Source: QFOX01 sp044237845 (GTDB lineage: Bacteria > Pseudomonadota > Alphaproteobacteria > Rickettsiales > UBA3002). From it: a stretch of 64,000 nucleotides of DNA. A program made the position numbers and the translations under genes. The notes under the pieces were generated by a model. The model was given only the letters and a program-made list of their open reading frames with translations, did no database searches and was not told where the DNA came from. Of this stretch, positions 54,727-62,619 are shown one piece after another (the first letter of the stretch is position 1; every line of letters begins with the position of its first letter). The DNA lies in contig JBIIEL010000007.1 of the NCBI GenBank assembly GCA_044237845.1, positions 1-64,000 of the forward strand. Direction: 5' to 3'.

Positions 54727-55644
54727 ATGAATGATGTTCCCCTCCATGCTATTTATGGCGCGCCACCACGGCAATTGGTGGATGTGCCAGCTGACGCCGT
54801 GCAGCTCTCGCCGCTGATGCCAGGGGCGCTTGCGCTCGAAAACTGCGTCGAGGGCAGCCTCGCCAGCGCGGTCATTGCCGCGCCGCCGGGAACGCTGGAA
54901 CGCTGCTATGTGCTCGCGGGCGTGCTGCAGGCACTGGCACCCGGTGCGCCGCTCACCGTGTTGGCGCTGAAGGACAAAGGTGGCAGCCGTATTGCGGATG
55001 AGCTGCGTGGCTTCGGCTGCGATGTCACTGAAACCTCGCGCAGCCATTACCGCATTTGCGCCGCCACACGCCCCGCAGTACTGAGCGGCATCGCCGAAGC
55101 GCTGGATGCAGGGGCGATGCAACAGCACCCCGCACACGGGCTATGGACACAGCCGGGCATTTTCAGTTGGGATCGCGTGGATATGGGTAGCGCGCTGCTG
55201 CTCGCGCATCTGCCGCCGCTGGCGGAAAAAGGTGCAGATTTCGGCTGTGGACTGGGCGTGCTGAGCCGTGCAGTGCTTGCCTCGCCGCAGGTGAGTGCGT
55301 TGACGCTGATGGATATCGATCGTCGCGCGGTGGAAGCAGCGAAGCGTAACATCGCCGACCCGCGCGCACAGTGTGTGTGGGCGGATGTGCGGCAGAACAA
55401 CCTCGCCGATAGCAGCCTTGATTTCGTGGTGATGAACCCGCCCTTTCACGAGGTTGGCATCGAAGATAAATCGCTCGGTCAGGCGTTCATCACGCAAGCC
55501 GCGCTGGTGCTGAAACCGGGTGGCGCGTGCTGGCTCACTGCCAACCGCCATCTGCCGTATGAGGCGCTACTTCAGAGCTGCTTCCGCAACGTGCGCCGAG
55601 TGGCCGAGGCGGATGGATTCAAAATTTTCGTGGCGGAGAAATAA
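54727..55644 (+). CDS. rsmC: RsmC-like 16S rRNA guanine N2-methyltransferase
   Basis: The 305-residue protein has two halves, as in RsmC: a degenerate N-terminal methyltransferase-like part and a C-terminal part with GADFGCGLGVLSRAVL (motif I) and the catalytic VMNPPFHE. RsmC methylates G1207 of 16S rRNA. I chose the ATG at 54727 preceded by GGATGGGG. An in-frame start at 54664 would extend it across the divergent promoter. A pseudouridine synthase gene follows directly. Confidence 0.8.
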   Translation: MNDVPLHAIYGAPPRQLVDVPADAVQLSPLMPGALALENCVEGSLASAVIAAPPGTLERCYVLAGVLQALAPGAPLTVLALKDKGGSRIADELRGFGCDVTETSRSHYRICAATRPAVLSGIAEALDAGAMQQHPAHGLWTQPGIFSWDRVDMGSALLLAHLPPLAEKGADFGCGLGVLSRAVLASPQVSALTLMDIDRRAVEAAKRNIADPRAQCVWADVRQNNLADSSLDFVVMNPPFHEVGIEDKSLGQAFITQAALVLKPGGACWLTANRHLPYEALLQSCFRNVRRVAEADGFKIFVAEK

Positions 55645-55645
55645 G

Positions 55646-56380
55646 ATGAACGCACCAACCATGCGCCTTGACCGACTCCTCGCCAGCATGGGCTATGGCT
55701 CGCGCCGCGAGGTGGATGCGCTGGCCTATGCCGAACGGATCACACTCGATGGCGCACCGCTGCTGGATGCGGATCTGCGCATCGCGCTAACGCCGGATTT
55801 GCCCGCGCGGGTGATGTTGGACGGCGCACCGCTCGACCCGCTGCCGGGCATGGTGGTAATGTTGCACAAGCCTGTTGGCGTAACCTGCTCGCACAAAGAA
55901 TCCGGCGCGCTGATTTATGATTTACTGCCCACACGCTGGAAGCGCCGCGACCCTCAGCTCTCCAGCATCGGGCGGCTGGATAAGGAAACCTCCGGCCTGC
56001 TGCTGCTGACGGATGACGGCGCGCTGCTGCATAAAATAATTTCGCCGAAACATCATGTGGCGAAGGCGTATCATGTGACTCTCGCGCGGCCACTCAATGG
56101 CGACGAGGTAGCCATTTTTGCCGCCGGAACGCTGATGCTAGAGCGCGAAGAGAAGCCGCTTCTGCCCGTGGAAATGGAAGTGCTTTCGCCCACCAGCGCG
56201 CGCGTGGCGCTGCATGAGGGGCGCTACCATCAGGTACGCCGCATGTTCGCTGCGGTCGGCAATCATGTAGAAGCCTTGCACCGCGAACGCATCGGCAGCC
56301 TCGCCCTGCCACCAGACCTTGCTGCTGGAGATTTCCGCATACTTGCAGCCGATGACATCGCCCAGATTTTTGACAAGTAA
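55646..56380 (+). CDS. rsuA: RsuA-family 16S rRNA pseudouridine synthase
   Basis: The 244-residue protein has an N-terminal S4-like domain (RLDRLLASMGYGSRREVDAL), the catalytic segment IGRLDKETSGLLLLTDDG, and EGRYHQVRRMFAAVGNHV, as in RsuA, which makes pseudouridine 516 in 16S rRNA. It begins one base after the rsmC-like gene's stop, so both rRNA modification genes are likely co-transcribed. RluE or RluF type assignments are less likely but possible. Confidence 0.87.
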   Translation: MNAPTMRLDRLLASMGYGSRREVDALAYAERITLDGAPLLDADLRIALTPDLPARVMLDGAPLDPLPGMVVMLHKPVGVTCSHKESGALIYDLLPTRWKRRDPQLSSIGRLDKETSGLLLLTDDGALLHKIISPKHHVAKAYHVTLARPLNGDEVAIFAAGTLMLEREEKPLLPVEMEVLSPTSARVALHEGRYHQVRRMFAAVGNHVEALHRERIGSLALPPDLAAGDFRILAADDIAQIFDK

Positions 56381-56451
56381 CACTTCAGCTAGACATCATC
56401 TAATGCCGCTATGCTTCCCCTATCGTTGTCGAACAAACCTAGGAGGCACCC

Positions 56452-56958
56452 ATGTCGAATATTTTCTCGAAATCCGCCCTGTATGCGGCTTTTGCCAGCG
56501 GTCTATTCCTCAGCAACAGTGCATCTGCGGGACCATATGATGGCCATCATCATCGCCATTCCGGCGTTACAGTAAATTTCTCGAACGGCTATTATCCTGC
56601 ACCATACATGCCACGCTATTATACCCGCCCACATCATTATTACCGCCCGCATTTTGTTCACATGCCGATGATGCCTTATTACGCACCGCGCCATTACAGC
56701 TCCACCTACTATTTCCAATCTGCGCTGATGACACCGGATGCCTATGACGCCTTTGAATATGCCACACCGGGTTCGCGGGTGATACTCAAACATTCGATGA
56801 ATAACGGGGCTTACTCGCTCACCCCCGGTCGCGTGATATCTACCGAGGGGCGCTACTGCCGTGAATATCAGGCGAAGGTGATGGTGAATAGCCGCCTTCA
56901 GAACGGCTATGGCCAAGCCTGCCGTCAGCCAGATGGCAGTTGGGAGATTATCAGCTAG
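56452..56958 (+). CDS. Exported His/Tyr-rich protein with surface-antigen-like tail
   Basis: The 168-residue protein has a signal peptide (LYAAFASGLFLSNSASA), a mature N-terminus very rich in His, Tyr and Pro (GHHHRHSG and YMPRYYTRPHHYYRP), and a C-terminal domain with GRYCREYQAKVMVN and QACRQPDGSWEII, as in the 17-kDa surface antigen family. The His/Tyr-rich part may bind metal. It is preceded by AGGAGGC, a strong site. Its end overlaps the convergent pheA end by four bases. Confidence 0.7.
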   Translation: MSNIFSKSALYAAFASGLFLSNSASAGPYDGHHHRHSGVTVNFSNGYYPAPYMPRYYTRPHHYYRPHFVHMPMMPYYAPRHYSSTYYFQSALMTPDAYDAFEYATPGSRVILKHSMNNGAYSLTPGRVISTEGRYCREYQAKVMVNSRLQNGYGQACRQPDGSWEIIS

Positions 56959-57803
56959 CCGCGTTTTTTATCCGCCGGGTAGACGCCGAGCACGGTCACT
57001 TTCTGCGTGAAGAAGCCTAGTTCTTCAATCGCGAGCTGCACTGGGCGCTGGCGCGGGTGGCCTTCGAACGTCATGAAAAACTGTGCGCTGCCCGTGCCCG
57101 CCTGAATATAGCTCTCGAGCTTGAGCATGTTCACCCCATTGGTCGCGAACCCGCCGAGGGATTTATAGAGCGCCGCCGGAATATTGCGCACGGTAAAAAA
57201 TAAACTCGTCAGCACCTTGCCATCTTCCGGCTCGGGGTCGACCGGCTCGCGCGCGACAGTCACGAACAGAGTTGCGTTGTCATTTGCATCCTGAATCCCA
57301 TCCGCCAGTTTGGTAAGCTGATACAATTCTCCCGCGAGTGCAGAGCAAATCGCCGCTTTGCTTTTGTCACCCCATTGCACCACGTCATGCGCTGCGGTGG
57401 CGGTGTTACCGTGGATATGCTCCGCAAGCTGATGCTCGTGAATAAAGTTGCGACACTGCATCAGCGCCTGATGATGCGAGTACACTTCCTTCACATCCGC
57501 CAGCGTCGCACCGGGTACGCCATAGAGATGATGCTCGATCGGTTCGATATGTTCCTCGACGATGCTGAGGCTGGTTTCTGGCAACAGGTTATGAATCTCC
57601 GCCACACGCCCGGCATGGCTATTTTCAATCGGCACCATGCCATATTTCGCGCGCCCCTCTTCCACCGCCTTAAACACCTCCATAAATGAGGCGAGTGGCA
57701 GCGTCGTCATATACGGGTGATTGCGGCGGCAAGCCAGATCGGCATTGGCTCCGGCGACACCCATGAAGGCGATCGTGTGTTCGGCGTCGATAGTGCTAGA
57801 CAT
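56955..57803 (-). CDS. pheA: Prephenate dehydratase
   Basis: The 282-residue enzyme converts prephenate to phenylpyruvate for phenylalanine synthesis. It has the N-terminal catalytic lobe (FMGVAGANADLACR and YGMVPIENSHAGRV), the DNATLFVTVAREP segment near the Thr-dependent active site, and a C-terminal ACT domain (LTSLFFTVRNIPAALYKSLGGFA and KLESYIQAGTGSAQFFMTFEGH). It is monofunctional, as chorismate mutase is absent. Confidence 0.93.
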   Translation of the reverse strand: MSSTIDAEHTIAFMGVAGANADLACRRNHPYMTTLPLASFMEVFKAVEEGRAKYGMVPIENSHAGRVAEIHNLLPETSLSIVEEHIEPIEHHLYGVPGATLADVKEVYSHHQALMQCRNFIHEHQLAEHIHGNTATAAHDVVQWGDKSKAAICSALAGELYQLTKLADGIQDANDNATLFVTVAREPVDPEPEDGKVLTSLFFTVRNIPAALYKSLGGFATNGVNMLKLESYIQAGTGSAQFFMTFEGHPRQRPVQLAIEELGFFTQKVTVLGVYPADKKRG

Positions 57804-57871
57804 TTTTTGCTCCCAATCCTACATATACCGCATGTTTCCTAGGGTTAAACCCGCTGCAACGCAAGAGTGAT

Positions 57872-59260
57872 ATGGCCTCGATCGAAAAAATAACGACCCA
57901 AGCACCTGCCACGACAGGCTACTGGCACGCCGACTCGTGGCGCGAGCGCGAAATCAAACAGCAACCGAGCTACCCGGATGCTGCTGACGTCGCCCGTGTG
58001 GAGCGCATACTCGCCGGGCTGCCGCCGCTCGTGTCGTTCGATGAAATCCGCGCACTGAAATCCGAACTCGCACAAGCCGCGATGGGCAATGCGTTCCTGC
58101 TGCAAGGGGGCGATTGCGCTGAGAGCTTCGCCGAGTTCAACGAAACCAACTTGCGTCATTTCTTCCGCGTACTCATCCAGATGACCATCGGGTTGATGTA
58201 TGGCGCGGGTTCACCCGTGGTGAAGGTCGGTCGCATCGCCGGGCAATTTGCCAAACCACGTTCGGATGCAATGGAAACCAAAAACGGCGTCGCGCTTCCC
58301 AGCTATCGTGGCGACATGGTCAACGGCATGGAGTTCGAGGCCGACGCACGCGTGCCGGATCCTGACCGTCTGGTGCAGGCCTATTACCAATCTGCTGCGA
58401 CGCTAAACTTTCTGCGTTCGCTCGCGCGGTCGGGTTACGCCGCGCTGCCACGCGTGGCGAAGTGGAATATGGATTTCGTTTCCGGTTCGCCGCAGGGGCG
58501 TCACTTTCAGCAGATTGTCGAGCGCATCAATGACTGTCTCGACTTCATCAGCGCGACGGGCATGAATCTCGAAAACTCGGAAGAACTTTCCGAAGCGCGT
58601 TTTTACACCTCGCATGAATCGCTGCTGCTCAATTACGACGCATGCCTCACCCGCCGTGACAACAACACCGGCGAATATTACGCAGGCTCCGCGCATATGT
58701 TGTGGATCGGTGATCGCACACGCAACCCGGACGAAGCGCATGTGGAATTCCTGCGCGGCGTGGCGAACCCCATCGGCTGCAAAGTCGGACCGAGCATGAC
58801 GCCGGAAGATTTAATCCGCCTCTGCGACACGCTGAATCCGAACAACGAAGCGGGACGCCTCACGTTTATTTCACGCATGGGCGCAGAGAAAGTGGAGCAG
58901 TTTTTGCCATCACTCGTGAAGCTCCTCAAGAACGAAGGCCGTCATGTTGTGTGGAGTTGTGACCCCATGCATGGCAACACCATCAAATCGCCGAACGGAT
59001 TTAAAACCCGCAAGTTCACCGACATTCTTTCCGAGGTGCGGAAATTTTTTGCCATCCATCACGCAGAAGGAACGCATGGCAGTGGCGTGCATTTCGAAAT
59101 GACCGGGCAGGACGTCACGGAATGTCTGGGTGGTGCGCAGGCAATTTCCGAACTCGATCTCTCCAACCGTTACCACACGCATTGCGACCCGCGTCTCAAC
59201 GCATCGCAATCGCTGGAGCTGGCATTCCTCATCGCCGAGCTGCTGAAAAAACAGAAGTGA
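57872..59260 (+). CDS. Class II DAHP synthase
   Basis: The 462-residue enzyme condenses phosphoenolpyruvate with erythrose 4-phosphate, the first step of the shikimate pathway. It matches the plant/type II family (LLQGGDCAESFAEFN, VKVGRIAGQFAKPRS, LWIGDRTR, WSCDPMHGNT, and GGAQAISELDLSNRY). It is divergent from pheA, so both ends of aromatic amino acid synthesis are next to each other. Confidence 0.95.
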   Translation: MASIEKITTQAPATTGYWHADSWREREIKQQPSYPDAADVARVERILAGLPPLVSFDEIRALKSELAQAAMGNAFLLQGGDCAESFAEFNETNLRHFFRVLIQMTIGLMYGAGSPVVKVGRIAGQFAKPRSDAMETKNGVALPSYRGDMVNGMEFEADARVPDPDRLVQAYYQSAATLNFLRSLARSGYAALPRVAKWNMDFVSGSPQGRHFQQIVERINDCLDFISATGMNLENSEELSEARFYTSHESLLLNYDACLTRRDNNTGEYYAGSAHMLWIGDRTRNPDEAHVEFLRGVANPIGCKVGPSMTPEDLIRLCDTLNPNNEAGRLTFISRMGAEKVEQFLPSLVKLLKNEGRHVVWSCDPMHGNTIKSPNGFKTRKFTDILSEVRKFFAIHHAEGTHGSGVHFEMTGQDVTECLGGAQAISELDLSNRYHTHCDPRLNASQSLELAFLIAELLKKQK

Positions 59261-59558
59261 GATCGTGAGTGTGAATGGTGAGTAGCGACTTCTACCATTC
59301 CGTCTTATTCAAAAAATCATTTCGTAAAATTACTGCGCTTCATTTTGTGCGCTCATGAAATAAAATTCATCACTCACTACTTAAAATTCACTACTCACCA
59401 TTTCATCGCCGCTGCAATTTTTGTTGCAGTGTTGCAACAAAATTATTTTGTTCGGAAAAAAATAATCCTCTTGCGATTCTTTACTGCAATCATTCGTAGA
59501 AAAACGAAATCAATTATGAGTAACTGGCCTTGTTGTTAACCTTTTTATGGAGAGTACC
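59261..59558. other. Intergenic region with inverted repeats
   Basis: No gene is supported. GAATGGTGAGTAG (59273-59285) and CTACTCACCATTTC (59391-59404) are inverted copies about 105 bases apart. A ten-pair stem with a four-base loop, TTTTGTTGCA (59419-59428) and TGCAACAAAA (59433-59442), follows and could be a weak terminator or an operator before the H1-like gene. Confidence 0.5.
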
Positions 59559-59720
59559 ATGGCTGTAGCCAAAAAGAAGACCGCTGCTAAAAAACCTGCT
59601 GCAAAGAAAACCGCTGCTAAAAAACCAGCTGCGAAAAAAACTGTAGCTAAAAAAGCAGCAACGAAAGTTGTAAAGTCGGCAAAAAAGCCGGCTGCTAAAA
59701 AAGTAGCTAAGAAGAAGTAG
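59559..59720 (+). CDS. Histone H1-like Lys/Ala-rich protein
   Basis: The 53-residue protein is made of KKPAAKK and KKTAAKK repeats (MAVAKKKTAAKKPAAKK and so on), about half Lys and a third Ala, with no acidic residues. It resembles the C-terminal tail of histone H1 and bacterial Hc1/AlgP-type proteins that bind DNA or polyanions. The RBS ATGGAGAG precedes the ATG, and a strong terminator follows. It is likely a nucleoid-associated protein, inferred from composition. Confidence 0.82.
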   Translation: MAVAKKKTAAKKPAAKKTAAKKPAAKKTVAKKAATKVVKSAKKPAAKKVAKKK

Positions 59721-59740
59721 TTCTTCTCGCACACTAGACG

Positions 59741-59770
59741 AAAGGGCGGCTTTTTAGCCGCCCTTTTTTT
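59741..59770 (+). terminator. Intrinsic terminator of H1-like gene
   Basis: AAAGGGCGGC and GCCGCCCTTT form a stem around a short TTTTTA loop, followed by a run of seven T on the plus strand, 20 bases after the stop codon. Confidence 0.9.
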
Positions 59771-59804
59771 GTGGCCCGCGCCGGGCAGGCATATTTCTAC
59801 ACAC

Positions 59805-59838
59805 AACAAAAAAGGCCGCAGATAACTCCGCGGCCTTT
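59805..59838 (-). terminator. Intrinsic terminator on minus strand
   Basis: AAAGGCCGC (59811-59819) and GCGGCCTTT (59830-59838) form a perfect nine-pair stem, and the A tract at 59805-59813 becomes a U tract on the minus strand. It lies about 120 bases beyond the pnp terminator, so it would end a separate short transcript or catch read-through. Confidence 0.7.
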
Positions 59839-59888
59839 GGTATGTGAGTGCGAGGTCAGTAGACCGAGCGATTCAACCGGCGCGCCAT

Positions 59889-59910
59889 GGAATTTTCAGG
59901 AGAAAATTCC
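59889..59910. other. Perfect nine-pair hairpin between terminators
   Basis: GGAATTTTC (59889-59897) pairs with GAAAATTCC (59902-59910) around a four-base loop that reads AGGA on the plus strand. It sits between two minus-strand terminators with no open frame longer than 11 codons. Confidence 0.5.
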
Positions 59911-59925
59911 GGGCGCAATGAAACA

Positions 59926-59957
59926 GAAAAAGGGGCGCATTTTTGCGCCCCTTTTAA
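59926..59957 (-). terminator. Intrinsic terminator of pnp
   Basis: AAAAGGGGCGCA (59928-59939) pairs with TGCGCCCCTTTT (59944-59955). On the minus strand it lies just after the pnp stop codon and is followed by a U tract. Confidence 0.9.
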
Positions 59958-59959
59958 AA

Positions 59960-62131
59960 CTAAGCTTCTTGTGCTTCGCCGCCTTGACGCTTGCGACGCA
60001 TCGACTTACCGGCCATTTCATATTGGTCGGACATGTCTTCGCCAGTTTCCTGGTTCACCACTTTCATGGAGAGGCGAACCTTCCCACGACCGTCGATCTC
60101 CAGCACTTTTACTTTCACCATGTCACCTTCGTTCACCACATCGGTCACTTGGTTGACGCGGTGGTCAGCCATTTCCGAGATGTGCACGAGGCCATCAAGC
60201 CCGCCGAGGAAGTTGACGAACGCACCGAAATCAACAATGCGCACGACTTTACCGTCGTAGATCTTGTTGATCTCAGGAACCGCCGTGATGCCCTCGATCC
60301 ATTTTTGCGCAGCCTCGGCAGCTTCGCCGGTGGTTGCAAAAATGTTGATCGTGCCGTCTTCACCGATATCGATCTTGGTGCCGGTGGTCTCGGTGATTTC
60401 ACGAATCACTTTCCCGCCGGAGCCAATCACCTCACGGATTTTGTCGACTGGAATCTTGATCGTGGTGATGCGCGGCGCCATTTCCGACATCTCACTTGGA
60501 GCGGTCAGCGCTTTGCTCATTTCACCGAGGATGTGCAGACGACCTGCTTTTGCCTGGTGGAGTGCCACTTTCATGATCTCTTCGGTGATGCCTTGGATTT
60601 TGATATCCATCTGCAGCGAGGTCACACCGTTGGTGGTGCCCGCCACCTTGAAATCCATATCGCCGAGGTGATCTTCGTCGCCCATGATGTCGGAAAGCAC
60701 GGTGTAGTCCTTGCCTTCAAGCACGAGGCCCATCGCGATACCCGCGATCGGCGACTTGAGTGGCACACCCGCATGCATCATCGCGAGGCTTGCACCGCAC
60801 ACGGTTGCCATCGACGACGAACCATTCGATTCGGTAATCTCCGACACCACGCGAATGGTGTAGGGAAAGCTTTCTTTCGCTGGCAGCATCGGACGAACTG
60901 CACGCCATGCGAGTTTACCGTGACCGATTTCACGACGCCCTGGCGGACGCAGCGGAGATGCTTCACCTACCGAGTAAGGAGGGAAGTTATAATGCAGCAT
61001 AAAATGCTCGTCATACGCGCCTTCGATGGCGTCGATGAGCTGCTCGTCCTGCGAGGTGCCGAGTGTGGTGACGACAATCGCTTGCGTCTCGCCACGGGTG
61101 AACAGCGCCGAACCATGCGTGCGTGGTAGAATGCCCACTTCACAGGTGATCGGACGAATCTGCTCCGGATTACGACCATCGATACGGTGCTTGTCTTTTG
61201 CAATCGCCGTACGAACGATGTCTTGCTCCAGTTTCTTGAGCACGTTGCCCACGAGTTTCTCGCCATACTGGCCAGCCTCGGTGCCAACGAATTTTTCCTT
61301 CACGGCTTTTTTCGCTGCGTTGATGGCATTCACGCGCTCTTGCTTTGCGGTGATTTTATACGCCGCACGCAGAGGTTCCTCTGCAATCGCTTTCACGCCG
61401 CTTTTCAGTTCCGCAGGATATTCTGCTGCGGTGAAATCCCATGGCTCTTTCGCCGAAGATTCCGCGAAAGCAACGATGAGATCCAGCACCGGCTGGAAGC
61501 TTTTATGCGCGAAAGTCACGCCGCCAAGCATTTGCTCCTCGGAGAGTTCCTGCGCTTCAGATTCCACCATCAGTACCGAGGTACGCGTACCCGCCACGAT
61601 GAGGTCGAGCGTCGATTCCGCCGCTTGCGACTTCATCGGGTTGAGCACGTATTGACCGTTAATGTAGCCGACTTTCGCCGCACCAACCGGGCCCATGAAC
61701 GGCACGCCGGAAATGGCGAGCGCCGCCGAAGCACCGATCATCGCCGGGATGTCGGAATCGTTTTCAAGGTCATGGCTGAGCACGGTGCACACGACTTGCA
61801 CATCGTTATAGAAGCCTTCTGCGAACATCGGGCGGATCGGGCGGTCGATGAGGCGCGAAACGAGCGTTTCTTTCTCGCTTGGGCGGCCTTCACGCTTGAA
61901 GAAGCCACCTGGGATTTTCCCGGCAGCGTAGGTTTTTTCGATATAAGTCACGGTGAGCGGGAAGAAATCGATATCCGGCTTCGGTTGTTTTGCAGCAGTG
62001 ACTGCGCAGAGTACGACGGTTTCGCCGTAGGTCACGAGAACCGCACCATCGGCTTGGCGGGCGATGCGCCCAGTTTCGAGGGTCAGCGTGCGGCCGCCCC
62101 ATTCCATTGATTTTTTAGTAACGTTAAACAT
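59960..62131 (-). CDS. pnp: Polynucleotide phosphorylase
   Basis: The 723-residue enzyme degrades RNA 3' to 5' by phosphorolysis and is part of the degradosome. Two RNase PH domains (1-230 and about 310-540), a KH domain (IREVIGSGGKVIREITETTG) and a C-terminal S1 domain (GLDGLVHISEMADHRV) are in the normal order and length. The tail is basic then acidic (MRRKRQGGEAQEA). It is downstream of rpsO, the usual arrangement. Confidence 0.97.
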   Translation of the reverse strand: MFNVTKKSMEWGGRTLTLETGRIARQADGAVLVTYGETVVLCAVTAAKQPKPDIDFFPLTVTYIEKTYAAGKIPGGFFKREGRPSEKETLVSRLIDRPIRPMFAEGFYNDVQVVCTVLSHDLENDSDIPAMIGASAALAISGVPFMGPVGAAKVGYINGQYVLNPMKSQAAESTLDLIVAGTRTSVLMVESEAQELSEEQMLGGVTFAHKSFQPVLDLIVAFAESSAKEPWDFTAAEYPAELKSGVKAIAEEPLRAAYKITAKQERVNAINAAKKAVKEKFVGTEAGQYGEKLVGNVLKKLEQDIVRTAIAKDKHRIDGRNPEQIRPITCEVGILPRTHGSALFTRGETQAIVVTTLGTSQDEQLIDAIEGAYDEHFMLHYNFPPYSVGEASPLRPPGRREIGHGKLAWRAVRPMLPAKESFPYTIRVVSEITESNGSSSMATVCGASLAMMHAGVPLKSPIAGIAMGLVLEGKDYTVLSDIMGDEDHLGDMDFKVAGTTNGVTSLQMDIKIQGITEEIMKVALHQAKAGRLHILGEMSKALTAPSEMSEMAPRITTIKIPVDKIREVIGSGGKVIREITETTGTKIDIGEDGTINIFATTGEAAEAAQKWIEGITAVPEINKIYDGKVVRIVDFGAFVNFLGGLDGLVHISEMADHRVNQVTDVVNEGDMVKVKVLEIDGRGKVRLSMKVVNQETGEDMSDQYEMAGKSMRRKRQGGEAQEA

Positions 62132-62285
62132 GGTCGTGTAGTCCTTTCATTTCCCCCATCCCTTCTACGCATTCTCCCTATGAGATGCGCGACCGCAAAA
62201 TATATCTCTCTATCTTCCGCGATTCCAACCAGGCGGGAGCCTGTGGTTGTGCGTTATCCAATATTCCCACCACCCGCACCCGTGG
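62132..62285. other. pnp leader region
   Basis: About 150 bases between the rpsO terminator and pnp. I see no gene. Short complementary runs (CCCACCACCCGCACCCGTGG) could form leader structure for autoregulation, as known for pnp in other bacteria, but nothing definite can be drawn. Confidence 0.4.
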
Positions 62286-62317
62286 TGAAAATAAAGAGGC
62301 CACCGATTAAGGTGGCC
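62286..62317 (-). terminator. Intrinsic terminator of rpsO
   Basis: GGCCACC (62298-62304) and GGTGGCC (62311-62317) form a stem with a six-base loop. On the minus strand it is followed by TCTTTATTTT. It lies 11 bases after the rpsO stop codon. Confidence 0.8.
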
Positions 62318-62327
62318 CCGTTATGTG

Positions 62328-62597
62328 TTACTTACGAATGCCCAGCTTCTCGATGAGGACACTGTAGCGTTTTGTATCCTTGCCCTTCAGGTAGTCGAGC
62401 AGGCTACGACGTGCGCTTACCATTTTCAGCAGGCCGCGACGCGAGTGGTGGTCTTTTTTGTGGCCTTTGAAATGCTCGGTGAGGTTCGTGATACGCTCGC
62501 TCAGGATGGCGATTTGTACTTCCGGCGAACCGGTGTCGCCTTTGCCGGTAGCGTGTTCTTTAATCAGCGCAGCTTTGCGCTCAGCAGTGATGGTCAT
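62328..62597 (-). CDS. rpsO: 30S ribosomal protein S15
   Basis: The 89-residue protein matches S15 throughout (GDTGSPEVQIAILSERI, HKKDHHSRRGLLKMV, RRSLLDYLKGKD, and YSVLIEKLGIRK). It binds the 16S rRNA central domain. I chose the ATG at 62597 (MTITAERK) with GAGGAAG upstream. The in-frame codons above it would extend into the truB-rpsO gap. It lies between truB and pnp. Confidence 0.97.
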   Translation of the reverse strand: MTITAERKAALIKEHATGKGDTGSPEVQIAILSERITNLTEHFKGHKKDHHSRRGLLKMVSARRSLLDYLKGKDTKRYSVLIEKLGIRK

Positions 62598-62619
62598 GGT
62601 ACTTCCTCTCGACATCGGG

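Noticed and set aside
59771..61129. Long plus-strand open frame of 452 codons
   Set aside because: It is antisense to pnp; its length reflects the codon use of pnp, whose domains are all intact on the minus strand.
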